In this document: positions 44,384 through 52,488 of the stretch, piece by piece
Position numbering within the stretch: the stretch's first letter is position 1
Layout of the letters: every line of letters begins with the position of its first letter
Assembly (NCBI GenBank): GCA_949283205.1
Contig: CASDSD010000016.1
Coordinates: forward strand, 18,594 to 82,593
Length of the DNA: 64,000 nucleotides
Direction of reading: 5' to 3'
Origin: an uncultured Alistipes sp.
Lineage (GTDB): Bacteria > Bacteroidota > Bacteroidia > Bacteroidales > Rikenellaceae
Notes under the pieces: generated by a model
What the model was told of the DNA's origin: nothing
The model's input: the letters and a program-made list of their open reading frames with translations, nothing else
Databases searched by the model: none
Made by a program: the position numbers and the translations under genes

Positions 44384-45781
44384 ATGAAATTCAAACTATT
44401 GCTCTTGTCTGCAGCATGCATCGGAATGATCGCATGCTCGAAAGACAGCCTCGGCGATGGCCCATCGGCCGACGGTTCGAAACAAGTTGTGTTGAAAGTG
44501 AATCTGCCTGTAACGCGCGCCGTAGATGATACATGGCTCGACAATGGCGGCAAACCGAACGAAACAAACATCTCGTCGATAGACGTATTCTTCACCAATG
44601 CCAACGGTTCGGTACAGAAACACTATACGTTGGATGCGAACAACAATTATTTGAGTGCCGTTCAAAACGACGGATTGCGCTTTGTCGGTCTGAAAGATGT
44701 GACTGCGGTATATATCGCGGCCAACATTCCGGCATCGATGAATATAAAGGATATCGGCAACGTGGCCGATTTCAAGGTCCTCATAAGCCAGCAGGCGCCC
44801 AATATGGCCCAGGACGACATGATCTTCGCAGGCTGCGATCTTGACCTGGATGCCGGCCCCGACACGGATTCTTCGATCCCGACATATGACAACGTGGACA
44901 ACCAGGACCCGACGGTTCCCGCTGCCGGAGATATGGTATACGCCGCAAATGTTGTAATACGTCCCATAATTTCTCGCATGGAGTGGGGGAACATCGATAT
45001 TATAGATGGAGGATACAAGGATTTCGTACAGCCCGACGGCAGCACATATCGTGTAGAATGGTCGGGATATGCCCCCATAATTACCGGCGTATATCAGAGC
45101 AATGTATATCTGGCCGAGAACATATTCGACACGCCGCAGACGAGCTCGTTGTTCGCCACGCCCGCCAATTGGGAGTCGATCAAAAATGGAGCATGGGTGG
45201 ATCCATCCATAGCCGGAATTACATGGAGCGAGGTAAATCCTTCGCTCGCGCACACGGGTTATACGGGATCGGCTTACGCGGCTCTTCTCCCGCAGGGATA
45301 TGACGGGGACACTCAATGTGTACCGTTCCATTTCTTTGTTCCGTTCGACCCCACATCGTCCGAAGGCAACAACACACAGATGACGGGCAATATGGATGGG
45401 AATCTGCCGCAGTGGCATTTCCAGCTGTATTATCCCGACACCAGCGGCTATACGATTACGGTTAAAAAGAAGAACGCCGGAGAAAACGACTCGCAATACC
45501 AGGTGGTAACCGATGATTCGTCGCTTTCGCTGAAGAGTGATTTCCTCTATCCTGCAGGCAGTGACAAGATCGCATATGTCAATGTAGTCAAGCTCAAGGA
45601 TGAAAGTGGCGCCAACGACATAACATTCCATCCCGGTATGATATATACGGCCGATGTCGTGATTAATCCATTCAACGTTTCTCTCGGCTTTGAGGATAAG
45701 GACAATTACAATGTCGTTGTAAATGTGGACGTAGCCGATTTCGCCTCGGAAACCGTCAAGCCCGAGTTTGACAAGAACTAA
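44384..45781 (+). CDS. Major fimbrillin, Mfa1-like
   Basis: This 465-residue lipoprotein precursor has a lipobox (GMIAC, Cys18). The sequence LPVTR-AVDD (Arg45-Ala46) matches the Arg-specific protease site of Porphyromonas Mfa1/FimA, which is cut before subunits polymerise by strand exchange. Two beta-sandwich domains follow, and the C-terminal segment (YTADVVINPFNVSL..VVVNVDVADF) is typical of Mfa1-like subunits. It is the third gene of the operon, 90 bp after the OmpA-like gene, and is followed by a hairpin, both fitting high expression. It probably forms the shaft. Confidence 0.85.
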   Translation: MKFKLLLLSAACIGMIACSKDSLGDGPSADGSKQVVLKVNLPVTRAVDDTWLDNGGKPNETNISSIDVFFTNANGSVQKHYTLDANNNYLSAVQNDGLRFVGLKDVTAVYIAANIPASMNIKDIGNVADFKVLISQQAPNMAQDDMIFAGCDLDLDAGPDTDSSIPTYDNVDNQDPTVPAAGDMVYAANVVIRPIISRMEWGNIDIIDGGYKDFVQPDGSTYRVEWSGYAPIITGVYQSNVYLAENIFDTPQTSSLFATPANWESIKNGAWVDPSIAGITWSEVNPSLAHTGYTGSAYAALLPQGYDGDTQCVPFHFFVPFDPTSSEGNNTQMTGNMDGNLPQWHFQLYYPDTSGYTITVKKKNAGENDSQYQVVTDDSSLSLKSDFLYPAGSDKIAYVNVVKLKDESGANDITFHPGMIYTADVVINPFNVSLGFEDKDNYNVVVNVDVADFASETVKPEFDKN

Positions 45782-45823
45782 CCTTCGGCACCCTATTTTC
45801 TTCAATACAAAACCGTCCGTAAC

Positions 45824-45847
45824 GGGACACGGCATAAGCCGTGTCCC
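45824..45847 (+). terminator. Stable hairpin between fimbrillin and anchor genes
   Basis: A perfect 10-bp GC-rich stem (GGGACACGGC with GCCGTGTCCC) has the tetraloop ATAA and no T-tract, 43 bp after the fimbrillin stop. It could be a partial terminator or a 3'-end stabiliser that makes the shaft subunit more abundant than the downstream subunits. Confidence 0.5.
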
Positions 45848-45907
45848 CGACCGGCTAATCGGAAAATACGTAGCATCTCCGGCAACATTACGGAATAGTA
45901 CGCAAAC

Positions 45908-46804
45908 ATGCAAAAGCAAATGAGAAGAAGACATATATATCTGTCGCTTGCCATGATCGTGACATTATCTCTTGCCATCGGCTGCATCAGGGAGAACATG
46001 GACGATTGCATGGGCAAGGTGACACTCCGCTTCCGTTATGTAGGCGATGGTACGACCGATATATTCCCCGAGAAGATAGAGCATGTAACCATGTATGTCT
46101 ACTCGGCTGCCGACGGTTCGCTCGTCGACGAGATCAGATACGACGACAAAGCCCTGACAGCATACCAGGGTGCTGATCTCGCCTTGTTTCCGGGCCAGTA
46201 CAGGATAATATGTTGGGGCAACGCCCTCGATGAGACCACCATCAACGAAGGAGAAAAGATCGCCGCAAACGGCTACTATAACAAAAGCAAGATATCTACC
46301 AACGACCCGCTCTACTACGGCACCGTAGACATTGAGGTGCCCGAAACATTGACCGAAAGGGACTATACATGCGATTTCGTCAGCTCGCATGTCAAATTCC
46401 GGGTACGCATCGAAGGTTTCGGCGATCCGACGACAAGCGTGCCGTCCATCGAGTTGACCCAGCTCGCATCATTCACCGACTTCGACAACATTCCCTCCGA
46501 GGAAGAACGCTGCTCGTATCATCCCGCACTCACGGCCGACCAGGACGACACCTCGAGTTATACGACGGCTTTCAACACGCTGCGGTTCGAGGACGACAAC
46601 GATATCGTTCTGCGAATTCATGCCAACGAATCACGTGCCGTGGTGCATGAGTTTCCGCTTGCCGACTTCCTCGAAGAGAACCATATCGCCGTCGAAGGCG
46701 TGCATGAGGTGACGATACCCATACTTGTCCGCTTCTCCCCTATCGGCGTAGAGATAATCGACTGGGAGACTGTTCCCGTAATCCCCGACTTCGACAAGGA
46801 TTGA
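45908..46804 (+). CDS. FimB/Mfa2-like fimbrial anchor lipoprotein
   Basis: This 298-residue lipoprotein has a lipobox (LAIGC, Cys26). The mature start (IRENMDDC..VTLRFRY) and VTMYVYSAADGSLVDEI are typical of the FimB/Mfa2 anchor family. Unlike the other subunits it lacks a Thr-Arg protease site near its N-terminus, which fits an anchor that keeps its lipid and ends the fibre at the cell surface. An alternative start at 45920 (MRRRHIYL) gives a more usual signal peptide. It is followed 19 bp later by the accessory subunit gene. Confidence 0.83.
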   Translation: MQKQMRRRHIYLSLAMIVTLSLAIGCIRENMDDCMGKVTLRFRYVGDGTTDIFPEKIEHVTMYVYSAADGSLVDEIRYDDKALTAYQGADLALFPGQYRIICWGNALDETTINEGEKIAANGYYNKSKISTNDPLYYGTVDIEVPETLTERDYTCDFVSSHVKFRVRIEGFGDPTTSVPSIELTQLASFTDFDNIPSEEERCSYHPALTADQDDTSSYTTAFNTLRFEDDNDIVLRIHANESRAVVHEFPLADFLEENHIAVEGVHEVTIPILVRFSPIGVEIIDWETVPVIPDFDKD

Positions 46805-46823
46805 CCTCAATGAAGACTCAGAG

Positions 46824-47972
46824 ATGAAAACCGTATACATATGCTTGATGGCGTTAGCGGCATTGGCCGCTGCGACTTCGTGCGTCAGGAACGACATGCC
46901 GAAAGACGTGGGCGGTCCCATCGACGTGCGGCTCGTGGTGAATGACGTCAACGGCACCCGCGTCGGCAGCGACAACACCGACAATGTCATACATCAGTTG
47001 CGGGTATATGCGTTCATCGGCGACGAAAAAGTGGGTTACGCTGTTGCCGATGATCTGAACGGCCAGAATTACATTCCCATGACGCTGTCCAGGATCGGCG
47101 ACATCAATTTCTACGTGATAGCCAACGACAAGTTCGGGCCGGACCCGAAAAAACATGACGGGACGGCAGTCACCGACTGGGAATCGCTTACCAGGACCGA
47201 ACTCGAGACATTGGAATTCGACCTGACGGGATTCGACGGATGGCAGCAGATAAACGGGGATTTCGCATCGCCCATGTCGAACAACCCGTGCGATGAGTTC
47301 GGGGTCGAATTCACCGGCAAAAATGAAAATAACTATACGGCCTCATATACCATAAATCTTCAAGACCTTCCGTCATACGGCAGTCTGGTCATCCCCGTGA
47401 CCGTACAGCACGTGCTGGGCCGGTTAAGGCTCATGCTCAACAAGGAGTCAGACGACGTGACTGTCACGCTGACACGCGCCGAGGTATATCATCGTCCCGA
47501 TGCGTTCAGACTCCACAATTCGGGCAATGACGCCATAACATACCACAACAACGACGAAACCCTCGTCGACATATTGATCGACGAATCGATCCCGGCACAA
47601 CACGTCGAACTGGGCTTGCGTACTACCGGACAGATTACACAGAACGCATATACGACCGTTGCACGTACATACCTCGCCCCGAATCTATACGGTTCGAGCG
47701 ACCCCGACACCTATACGGCACAAAAGTCCGACGGGACGACTGCGACAAACGGACTGGACGAAACCTACCGCCTCGAGCTGACGGTTCGTTTCGACTACCA
47801 GGACGGGGCAACCGAGCTGAAGACGTACAGGGTATATCTGCCACAGGTGCCGCGCAACACGAGCATCGACGTGCAGGGGACGTTCAACGGCTCACCCGCC
47901 GTCACTCCCGAGTTCAACGTAATGACTGAAACCTGGGTCGAGAAGAGTATTACAATACCGCCATTCATATAA
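46824..47972 (+). CDS. Accessory fimbrial subunit lipoprotein
   Basis: This 382-residue protein has a lipobox (AATSC, Cys20). The sequence NGTR-VGSD (Arg46) gives it a Thr-Arg site like that of the major fimbrillin. Beta-sandwich elements include IHQLRVYAFIGDEKVGYAV and a C-terminal strand (TWVEKSITIPPFI). It is probably a minor subunit near the tip, comparable in place to Mfa3/Mfa4. It lies between the anchor and the large tip-type gene, 34 bp before the latter. Confidence 0.78.
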   Translation: MKTVYICLMALAALAAATSCVRNDMPKDVGGPIDVRLVVNDVNGTRVGSDNTDNVIHQLRVYAFIGDEKVGYAVADDLNGQNYIPMTLSRIGDINFYVIANDKFGPDPKKHDGTAVTDWESLTRTELETLEFDLTGFDGWQQINGDFASPMSNNPCDEFGVEFTGKNENNYTASYTINLQDLPSYGSLVIPVTVQHVLGRLRLMLNKESDDVTVTLTRAEVYHRPDAFRLHNSGNDAITYHNNDETLVDILIDESIPAQHVELGLRTTGQITQNAYTTVARTYLAPNLYGSSDPDTYTAQKSDGTTATNGLDETYRLELTVRFDYQDGATELKTYRVYLPQVPRNTSIDVQGTFNGSPAVTPEFNVMTETWVEKSITIPPFI

Positions 47973-48006
47973 CGGATTTTACGTTAGGGCAAACGAGTTT
48001 CAACAC

Positions 48007-49836
48007 ATGTGCGATATGCGGAAAACAATATATATACGGCTATTGGCAGCGAGTATGCTGGCAGCGTTTGCCACGGCATGCGTCAAGGACGACACATTCA
48101 ATACGGGCCTCGACACGACAGAAGGCAGGCCATGCACCGTGACTCTCAACATAGGTGCCGCATCGGCCAGCGAGATTACGGTCACACGTGCCGACAATTC
48201 GTTGTCGAGACTTTCGTCGATAATGATATTCGTATATGACGCCACGGGAACGCTGTGTCAGGATGTGGTAGAGATAAGCAACCCCGCGACAAACGGCAGC
48301 TACAGCCAACCGACAAACGAAACGCTGTATAAGGTCTCGTTCGAGACCACGACCGGAGAGAAACAGCTGCTTGCCGTGGCCAATTACTACAGCGACTATT
48401 GGGATCTTCAGAAACTGACCAATTTGCGCGACGAGGCTGAAGCCGGAACCGTATCGCTGGTTCAGTTGCGCGACGGCATTATTTCATTGGCCAATAACAG
48501 CCTTAACTACAATGTGGAAGGCGACCTTAACCTCCCCACGATCACGGCCCCGAACCAGATGCTCATTTCGGGTTGGAATACAGGGGTGAAGATAGCCAGG
48601 AACAATCAGGGCAACGGAATTATAACCCACTACGGGGACTATGGCGATGAGAATTATAGTGTGGCAATAAAAATGCAGCGCTCGATGGCGCGGATCATCT
48701 TCAACATAACCGCCGAGCCTCAAAATGCCAATGGAGTTTTCTATCCTTCCACCTTCAGGGTATACAACATTCCGAAAAACTCATATCTGGCGGCCGACAC
48801 CCGCGCGAATGCAGACCGGGACTCGGACAATATCAACAATGCCGACGGCGGCATAACATACACGAAAAGTGCATTGACCAATATCGACGGACTCGCCGAA
48901 GGCAAATACTCGTTCACATTCTATATTCCCGAGAATGTGCAGGAGACGAAAGAGATCACCCAATACAACGACCGCGACATGTGGGACAGCACGGGTGAGG
49001 CCACGATGCCGCAAGACAAGAAGTGGTCGAATGCACCCGCAAACAGCACGTTTGTCGTCATATACGGGACATTCGCTTCTAACGACGGCCGTTATACCGG
49101 GAATGTAAATTATACCGTCCACCTCGGGGATTTCAGCGATGCGGGATCAATGGGCAACTTCTCTGTCGAGCGTAACTGCTCATATACGTACAACATGTCC
49201 GTGCTGGATGTGAATAGTATCATTGTCGAAGCGCGGACGGAAATCGACGAGAATCAGAACGGTGCGGAAGGCGACATATACGACGCCGAGAACTGCGTGT
49301 ACAACTACATTCTGGATGCCCATTACGAACAGGTGTATCTCGAATACAATCTATCCGACATAGCGAAGTCGATAACCCCGTACAACACCCCCGAGGAGCT
49401 CGACAAGGCAATCGCCGACAGACTGGTTCTGGTCATACAGTCGGAGGCCATGGAACATAATGCAAACGGCGTGAGCAACAAACGCGGTTCGCTCAAGCCG
49501 TATCAGATATATGTCGATGCCATGGCGAACGGAGTGGACCCAGAGGTGGCGAAAAGCGCAATCCTCGACGGCGCCGGGTCGCAGGGCAAGCCGACAAAAG
49601 GATTCGACTACAAATGGGTGGAATTTTATCCCCAGAGCGGGACCCAGCTATCGCCATACCCCGGAGTGCCGTCATGGAATGTAGACCATGACCTGACACC
49701 GGATCCATATGCCGGCTATACCCCCCCCCGATGCGGATGCCGAGACACTGATGGATGCATACGACTTGTGTGTCGCACTGGGCAAGGCCACAAAGAAGCT
49801 GGAACAGGGAATAACTCCCGACGCGGGCCGGAATGA
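48007..49836 (+). CDS. Tip-type fimbrial protein (DUF4906-like), N-terminal part of a frameshifted gene
   Basis: As sequenced this frame gives 609 residues. It has a lipobox (FATAC, Cys25 counting from the first ATG; an ATG at 48016 is also possible) and a Thr-Arg site (ITVTR-ADNS, Arg61). Long beta-rich subunit domains of the DUF4906/fimbrillin type follow. At the C9 run (49721-49729) the frame leaves the natural sequence (GYTPP then DADAETLMDAY) and ends after 37 unrelated residues at 49836. With eight Cs the frame would continue to 51328 as one 1106-residue protein, typical of the large last gene of such operons. The state here is therefore OFF, or a sequencing error. Confidence 0.8.
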   Translation: MCDMRKTIYIRLLAASMLAAFATACVKDDTFNTGLDTTEGRPCTVTLNIGAASASEITVTRADNSLSRLSSIMIFVYDATGTLCQDVVEISNPATNGSYSQPTNETLYKVSFETTTGEKQLLAVANYYSDYWDLQKLTNLRDEAEAGTVSLVQLRDGIISLANNSLNYNVEGDLNLPTITAPNQMLISGWNTGVKIARNNQGNGIITHYGDYGDENYSVAIKMQRSMARIIFNITAEPQNANGVFYPSTFRVYNIPKNSYLAADTRANADRDSDNINNADGGITYTKSALTNIDGLAEGKYSFTFYIPENVQETKEITQYNDRDMWDSTGEATMPQDKKWSNAPANSTFVVIYGTFASNDGRYTGNVNYTVHLGDFSDAGSMGNFSVERNCSYTYNMSVLDVNSIIVEARTEIDENQNGAEGDIYDAENCVYNYILDAHYEQVYLEYNLSDIAKSITPYNTPEELDKAIADRLVLVIQSEAMEHNANGVSNKRGSLKPYQIYVDAMANGVDPEVAKSAILDGAGSQGKPTKGFDYKWVEFYPQSGTQLSPYPGVPSWNVDHDLTPDPYAGYTPPRCGCRDTDGCIRLVCRTGQGHKEAGTGNNSRRGPE

Positions 49837-51328
49837 AGACGGAATCATCATATCGAGAGTCTACAGGGAGAACGAGACGCAATACATAGCCCGTTTTACC
49901 GCATTCGTAAACGAGTATTACTATTACCGTCATCCGTTGACCCAGGACAAACTGCTCACGTGGAGTGTCCTGACAAATAAAATTCCACGCGAGATGATTA
50001 TCGCCATGAGCACCGATGTGTCGGCGGACGGCAACAGCTCCTACAGCCAGATATATTCGTATATCTCACAGTTGTCGATGCAGACGTTTTACAATTCAAG
50101 GGAAAATACGAATCTCAATGCATTCGGCATAGAGACATACAACGAAACGCCGCTGACATTCCAGTTTGGAGACCCGCTGTCATCATATGCGGCACTGGAC
50201 GACTCCGACGGCAGAGCCAATCAGATCCGCCTGCTCAATAGAAATCCCCAACAAAATGGAGATTACGGGGAATGGGATAAATATATCAATGCAGCTCAAA
50301 ACGGATGGTACTCTACGACCGTGACAAGCCACGACAGGCACAAACTGAACGAGTCGGCATATCAGGCGGTAAATGCCGGAGAGAGGTATGCATATTACGC
50401 ATGTCTGTCGCGTAACCGCGACTTGAACGGCAACGGCAGGATAGACGACAACGAGATACGCTGGCATCTCGCTTCGGTAAACGAGTACATACGTATGAGC
50501 ATCGGCGCCGGAGCCATATCGAATGCGGCACAGTTGTACATAGGCGACAAATCCGCCATGGTAAAGGAAGAGACACAAGGCGCCCCCAATGGATATCCGT
50601 CGAAATACATCAGTGACGGATCGTTGTATTACACCAGCAGCGAATCGAGCAAGCGGGTATATTGGGCCGTGGAGAAGGGCTCATACGGAGCCATAGACAA
50701 TTATTATGACGGATCTCCATTGCCTATAAGATGCGTGCGTGTATTGCCGGCCATAACGGATACGCAGGATGCGTCGGCACTATACGGGATAAAGGCCGAC
50801 CCCACCGTCGAGAAGTATGAGAGAAACGGCATGATAATTCTCAATTTCAAGAACCGACTTATGGACAACCTCTATCGGGGGTATGTTGAAGGTTCTTTGG
50901 GGCCGCATAACGAGGATGATGATGAGAACTCTTTCTATGACGGCATCATGGTCGCCAAAGATTACCTGAGAGATAGATTCGGGTTCCTGGAAACCTACAA
51001 ACTCAGAGACATAATCGGAGCCGACGGTACAATATACAATCCGTGCGAGACATACAGCGAAGGACAATATACCGGATGGAGGGTTCCCAACCTGGTCGAA
51101 CTGTCGGCCATGAATGCGGAGTCTTTATTGTCAGAATGTAATGATGACAATGGGGACACCAAGAATCATGCCGCATGCTGTACCCAGTTCAGTAATCAGA
51201 ACGTCAGATTCGGCTTCGCAAGGTCGATACTGATATACAGTCCCGGAGCAAAAGGGGATGAATTGGACAAAAGATACAGAATACGTTGCGTGCGCGATGT
51301 GCCGGCAGAAAGTATGCTGCTCGAGTGA
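49709..51328 (+). pseudogene. C-terminal part of the frameshifted tip protein
   Basis: This 539-codon frame continues the gene above in frame +1 relative to it. Its first ATG (49709) has no signal peptide and no evident ribosome-binding site, so it is probably not expressed alone. It holds an EF-hand-like loop DLNGNGRIDDNE (50420-50455). The segments YYDGSPLPIRCVRVLP and GWRVPNLVELSAMN..YRIRCVRDVP recall the carbohydrate-binding-like C-terminal domains of Bacteroidales surface proteins. This part probably carries the adhesive domain, so the C9 state decides whether the adhesin is complete. Confidence 0.75.
49721..49729 (+). repeat. C9 homopolymer, candidate slipped-strand switch
   Basis: Nine Cs lie within codons for Thr-Pro-Pro. 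Reading through eight Cs gives GYTPPDADAETLMDAYDL, which joins the two halves of the gene without a gap. Together with the G9 run in the operon promoter it is one of the only two G/C runs of this length that I noticed in the window. Confidence 0.85.
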
Positions 51329-51351
51329 CAGCGGCAATGAACGACAGAGGG

Positions 51352-51385
51352 AAGCGACAGCGACCGGACCGGTCTGCTGTCGCTT
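51352..51385 (+). terminator. Terminator of the fimbrial operon
   Basis: A 10-bp stem (AAGCGACAGC with GCTGTCGCTT), extended inside by GACC/GGTC, is followed by TTCATA. It starts 24 bp after the stop codon of the last fimbrial gene. Confidence 0.65.
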
Positions 51386-51559
51386 TCATATCCACCTCAA
51401 ACAAGGACGACGGGAATGACGGCTAACGACACTCTTCCGACATAGCGCCTTTTTGTCCTGATGCATCCTAACGAACAAAGAGGATGTTTGTGCGGCAAAG
51501 CCGCCTCGTGTCAAAGTGAGTCGGAGACATGACCCCGATACGGCATGATCAGACAAAAC

Positions 51560-51602
51560 GAAACGGGAGCAAATGAAACCTACGTTTATTTGCTCCCGTT
51601 TC
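51560..51602 (-). terminator. Terminator of the tRNA-Asp gene
   Basis: A perfect 15-bp stem (GAAACGGGAGCAAAT with ATTTGCTCCCGTTTC) lies 4 bp after the tRNA end on the minus strand and is followed by GTTTTGTCTG. Confidence 0.8.
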
Positions 51603-51605
51603 TTG

Positions 51606-51679
51606 CGGTGCGTAGGGGACTCGAACCCCTGACCCCGTGCGTGACAGGCACGTATTCTAACCAGCTGAACTAACGCACC
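51606..51679 (-). tRNA. tRNA-Asp (GTC)
   Basis: This 74-nt gene has acceptor arms GGTGCGT/ACGCACC, discriminator G, a D-loop with AGTTCAGCTGGTTAGAAT, anticodon loop CTGTCAC (anticodon GTC), and a T-arm with GGTTCGAGTCCC. CCA is not encoded. It has its own promoter and terminator. Confidence 0.96.
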
Positions 51680-51697
51680 TCTTTCTGTTAGCGAGTG

Positions 51698-51728
51698 CAA
51701 AGATAATACAAAAATTGCAATCTGCAAA
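51698..51728 (-). promoter_or_regulatory. Promoter of the tRNA-Asp gene
   Basis: On the minus strand TTTG (51725-51728), a 19-bp spacer and TATCTTTG (51698-51705) form a full Bacteroidetes promoter 19 bp before the tRNA. Confidence 0.75.
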
Positions 51729-51801
51729 TTTTACCGTTTATTTTTGCACCGCACTCCTGTCGACACAGCTCCGCCGCGTGACAAACCAACCCGTACCCTG
51801 T

Positions 51802-52488
51802 CTATGACACGGAACAGTCATTGCCGATACCGAGCGTGGCATCGACAATGCGCTCGACCTCGGCCCGATTGTCGGTATTCAGCACAAGATATCCTATCTG
51901 CCTCATTATGCGGCGTTTCCATTCGAACAGGAAGCCATCGAAACTCTCCCCGTCGGCAAGCATAAGCGTCACGACCAGGTCACGCGTCATGAACGGAAAT
52001 ATCATCTGCGAATACAATGTCAGCAGGATCATGCACAGCGGGACACGCCGCAGCTCGCCACGACGTATTTCGAGAAGCATACGTTCACGTATCGTGCTGA
52101 TGTATCCCTCGAACTCCAGGCTGTCGAGAACGCCCATCAGATGACGCACGTCGCGCTGTATCTCGCCTATGATGAATTGCGGCAGCGCCGGATTTTTCCG
52201 GAACAACGACATATATTCATCTATGACCGAATTGAGCCGCGACATGAAGGGCCGGTCCTCCGTCAGGATATTCTGTATGCGGGGGAATATGTCGCGCACG
52301 ATATCGACGAAGATGGCCTGGAAGAGACGGTCCTTCGTACGGAAATAGTAGTGCAGCGTCGACCGCTTGATCCCTGCCGCGACGGCGATGTCGCTCATGC
52401 TCGCATCGGCATAGCCCCGCTCGATGAACATCGTGCGCGCCGCCGCCACGATACGGGCCTCGACATTGTCATTCACATCATTTCTCAT
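51802..52488 (-). CDS. TetR family regulator linked to the activase gene
   Basis: This 228-residue TetR-type repressor has its helix-turn-helix at about residues 10-55 (ERGYADASMSDIAVAAGIKRSTLHYYFRTKDRLFQ). The helical ligand domain follows. Its start overlaps the end of the large activase gene by 11 bp, so the two are translationally coupled and the regulator is the distal gene. I infer that it represses the pair through the palindrome in their promoter. It is a paralogue of the TetR at 7779 in general architecture (both carry the NPALPQFI/NPQLPRFI segment). Confidence 0.88.
   Translation of the reverse strand: MRNDVNDNVEARIVAAARTMFIERGYADASMSDIAVAAGIKRSTLHYYFRTKDRLFQAIFVDIVRDIFPRIQNILTEDRPFMSRLNSVIDEYMSLFRKNPALPQFIIGEIQRDVRHLMGVLDSLEFEGYISTIRERMLLEIRRGELRRVPLCMILLTLYSQMIFPFMTRDLVVTLMLADGESFDGFLFEWKRRIMRQIGYLVLNTDNRAEVERIVDATLGIGNDCSVS

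Noticed and set aside
49709-51328. Treating the C-terminal frame as an independent gene
   Set aside because: Its ATG has no signal sequence, overlaps the upstream frame, and the join at eight Cs gives one natural protein.
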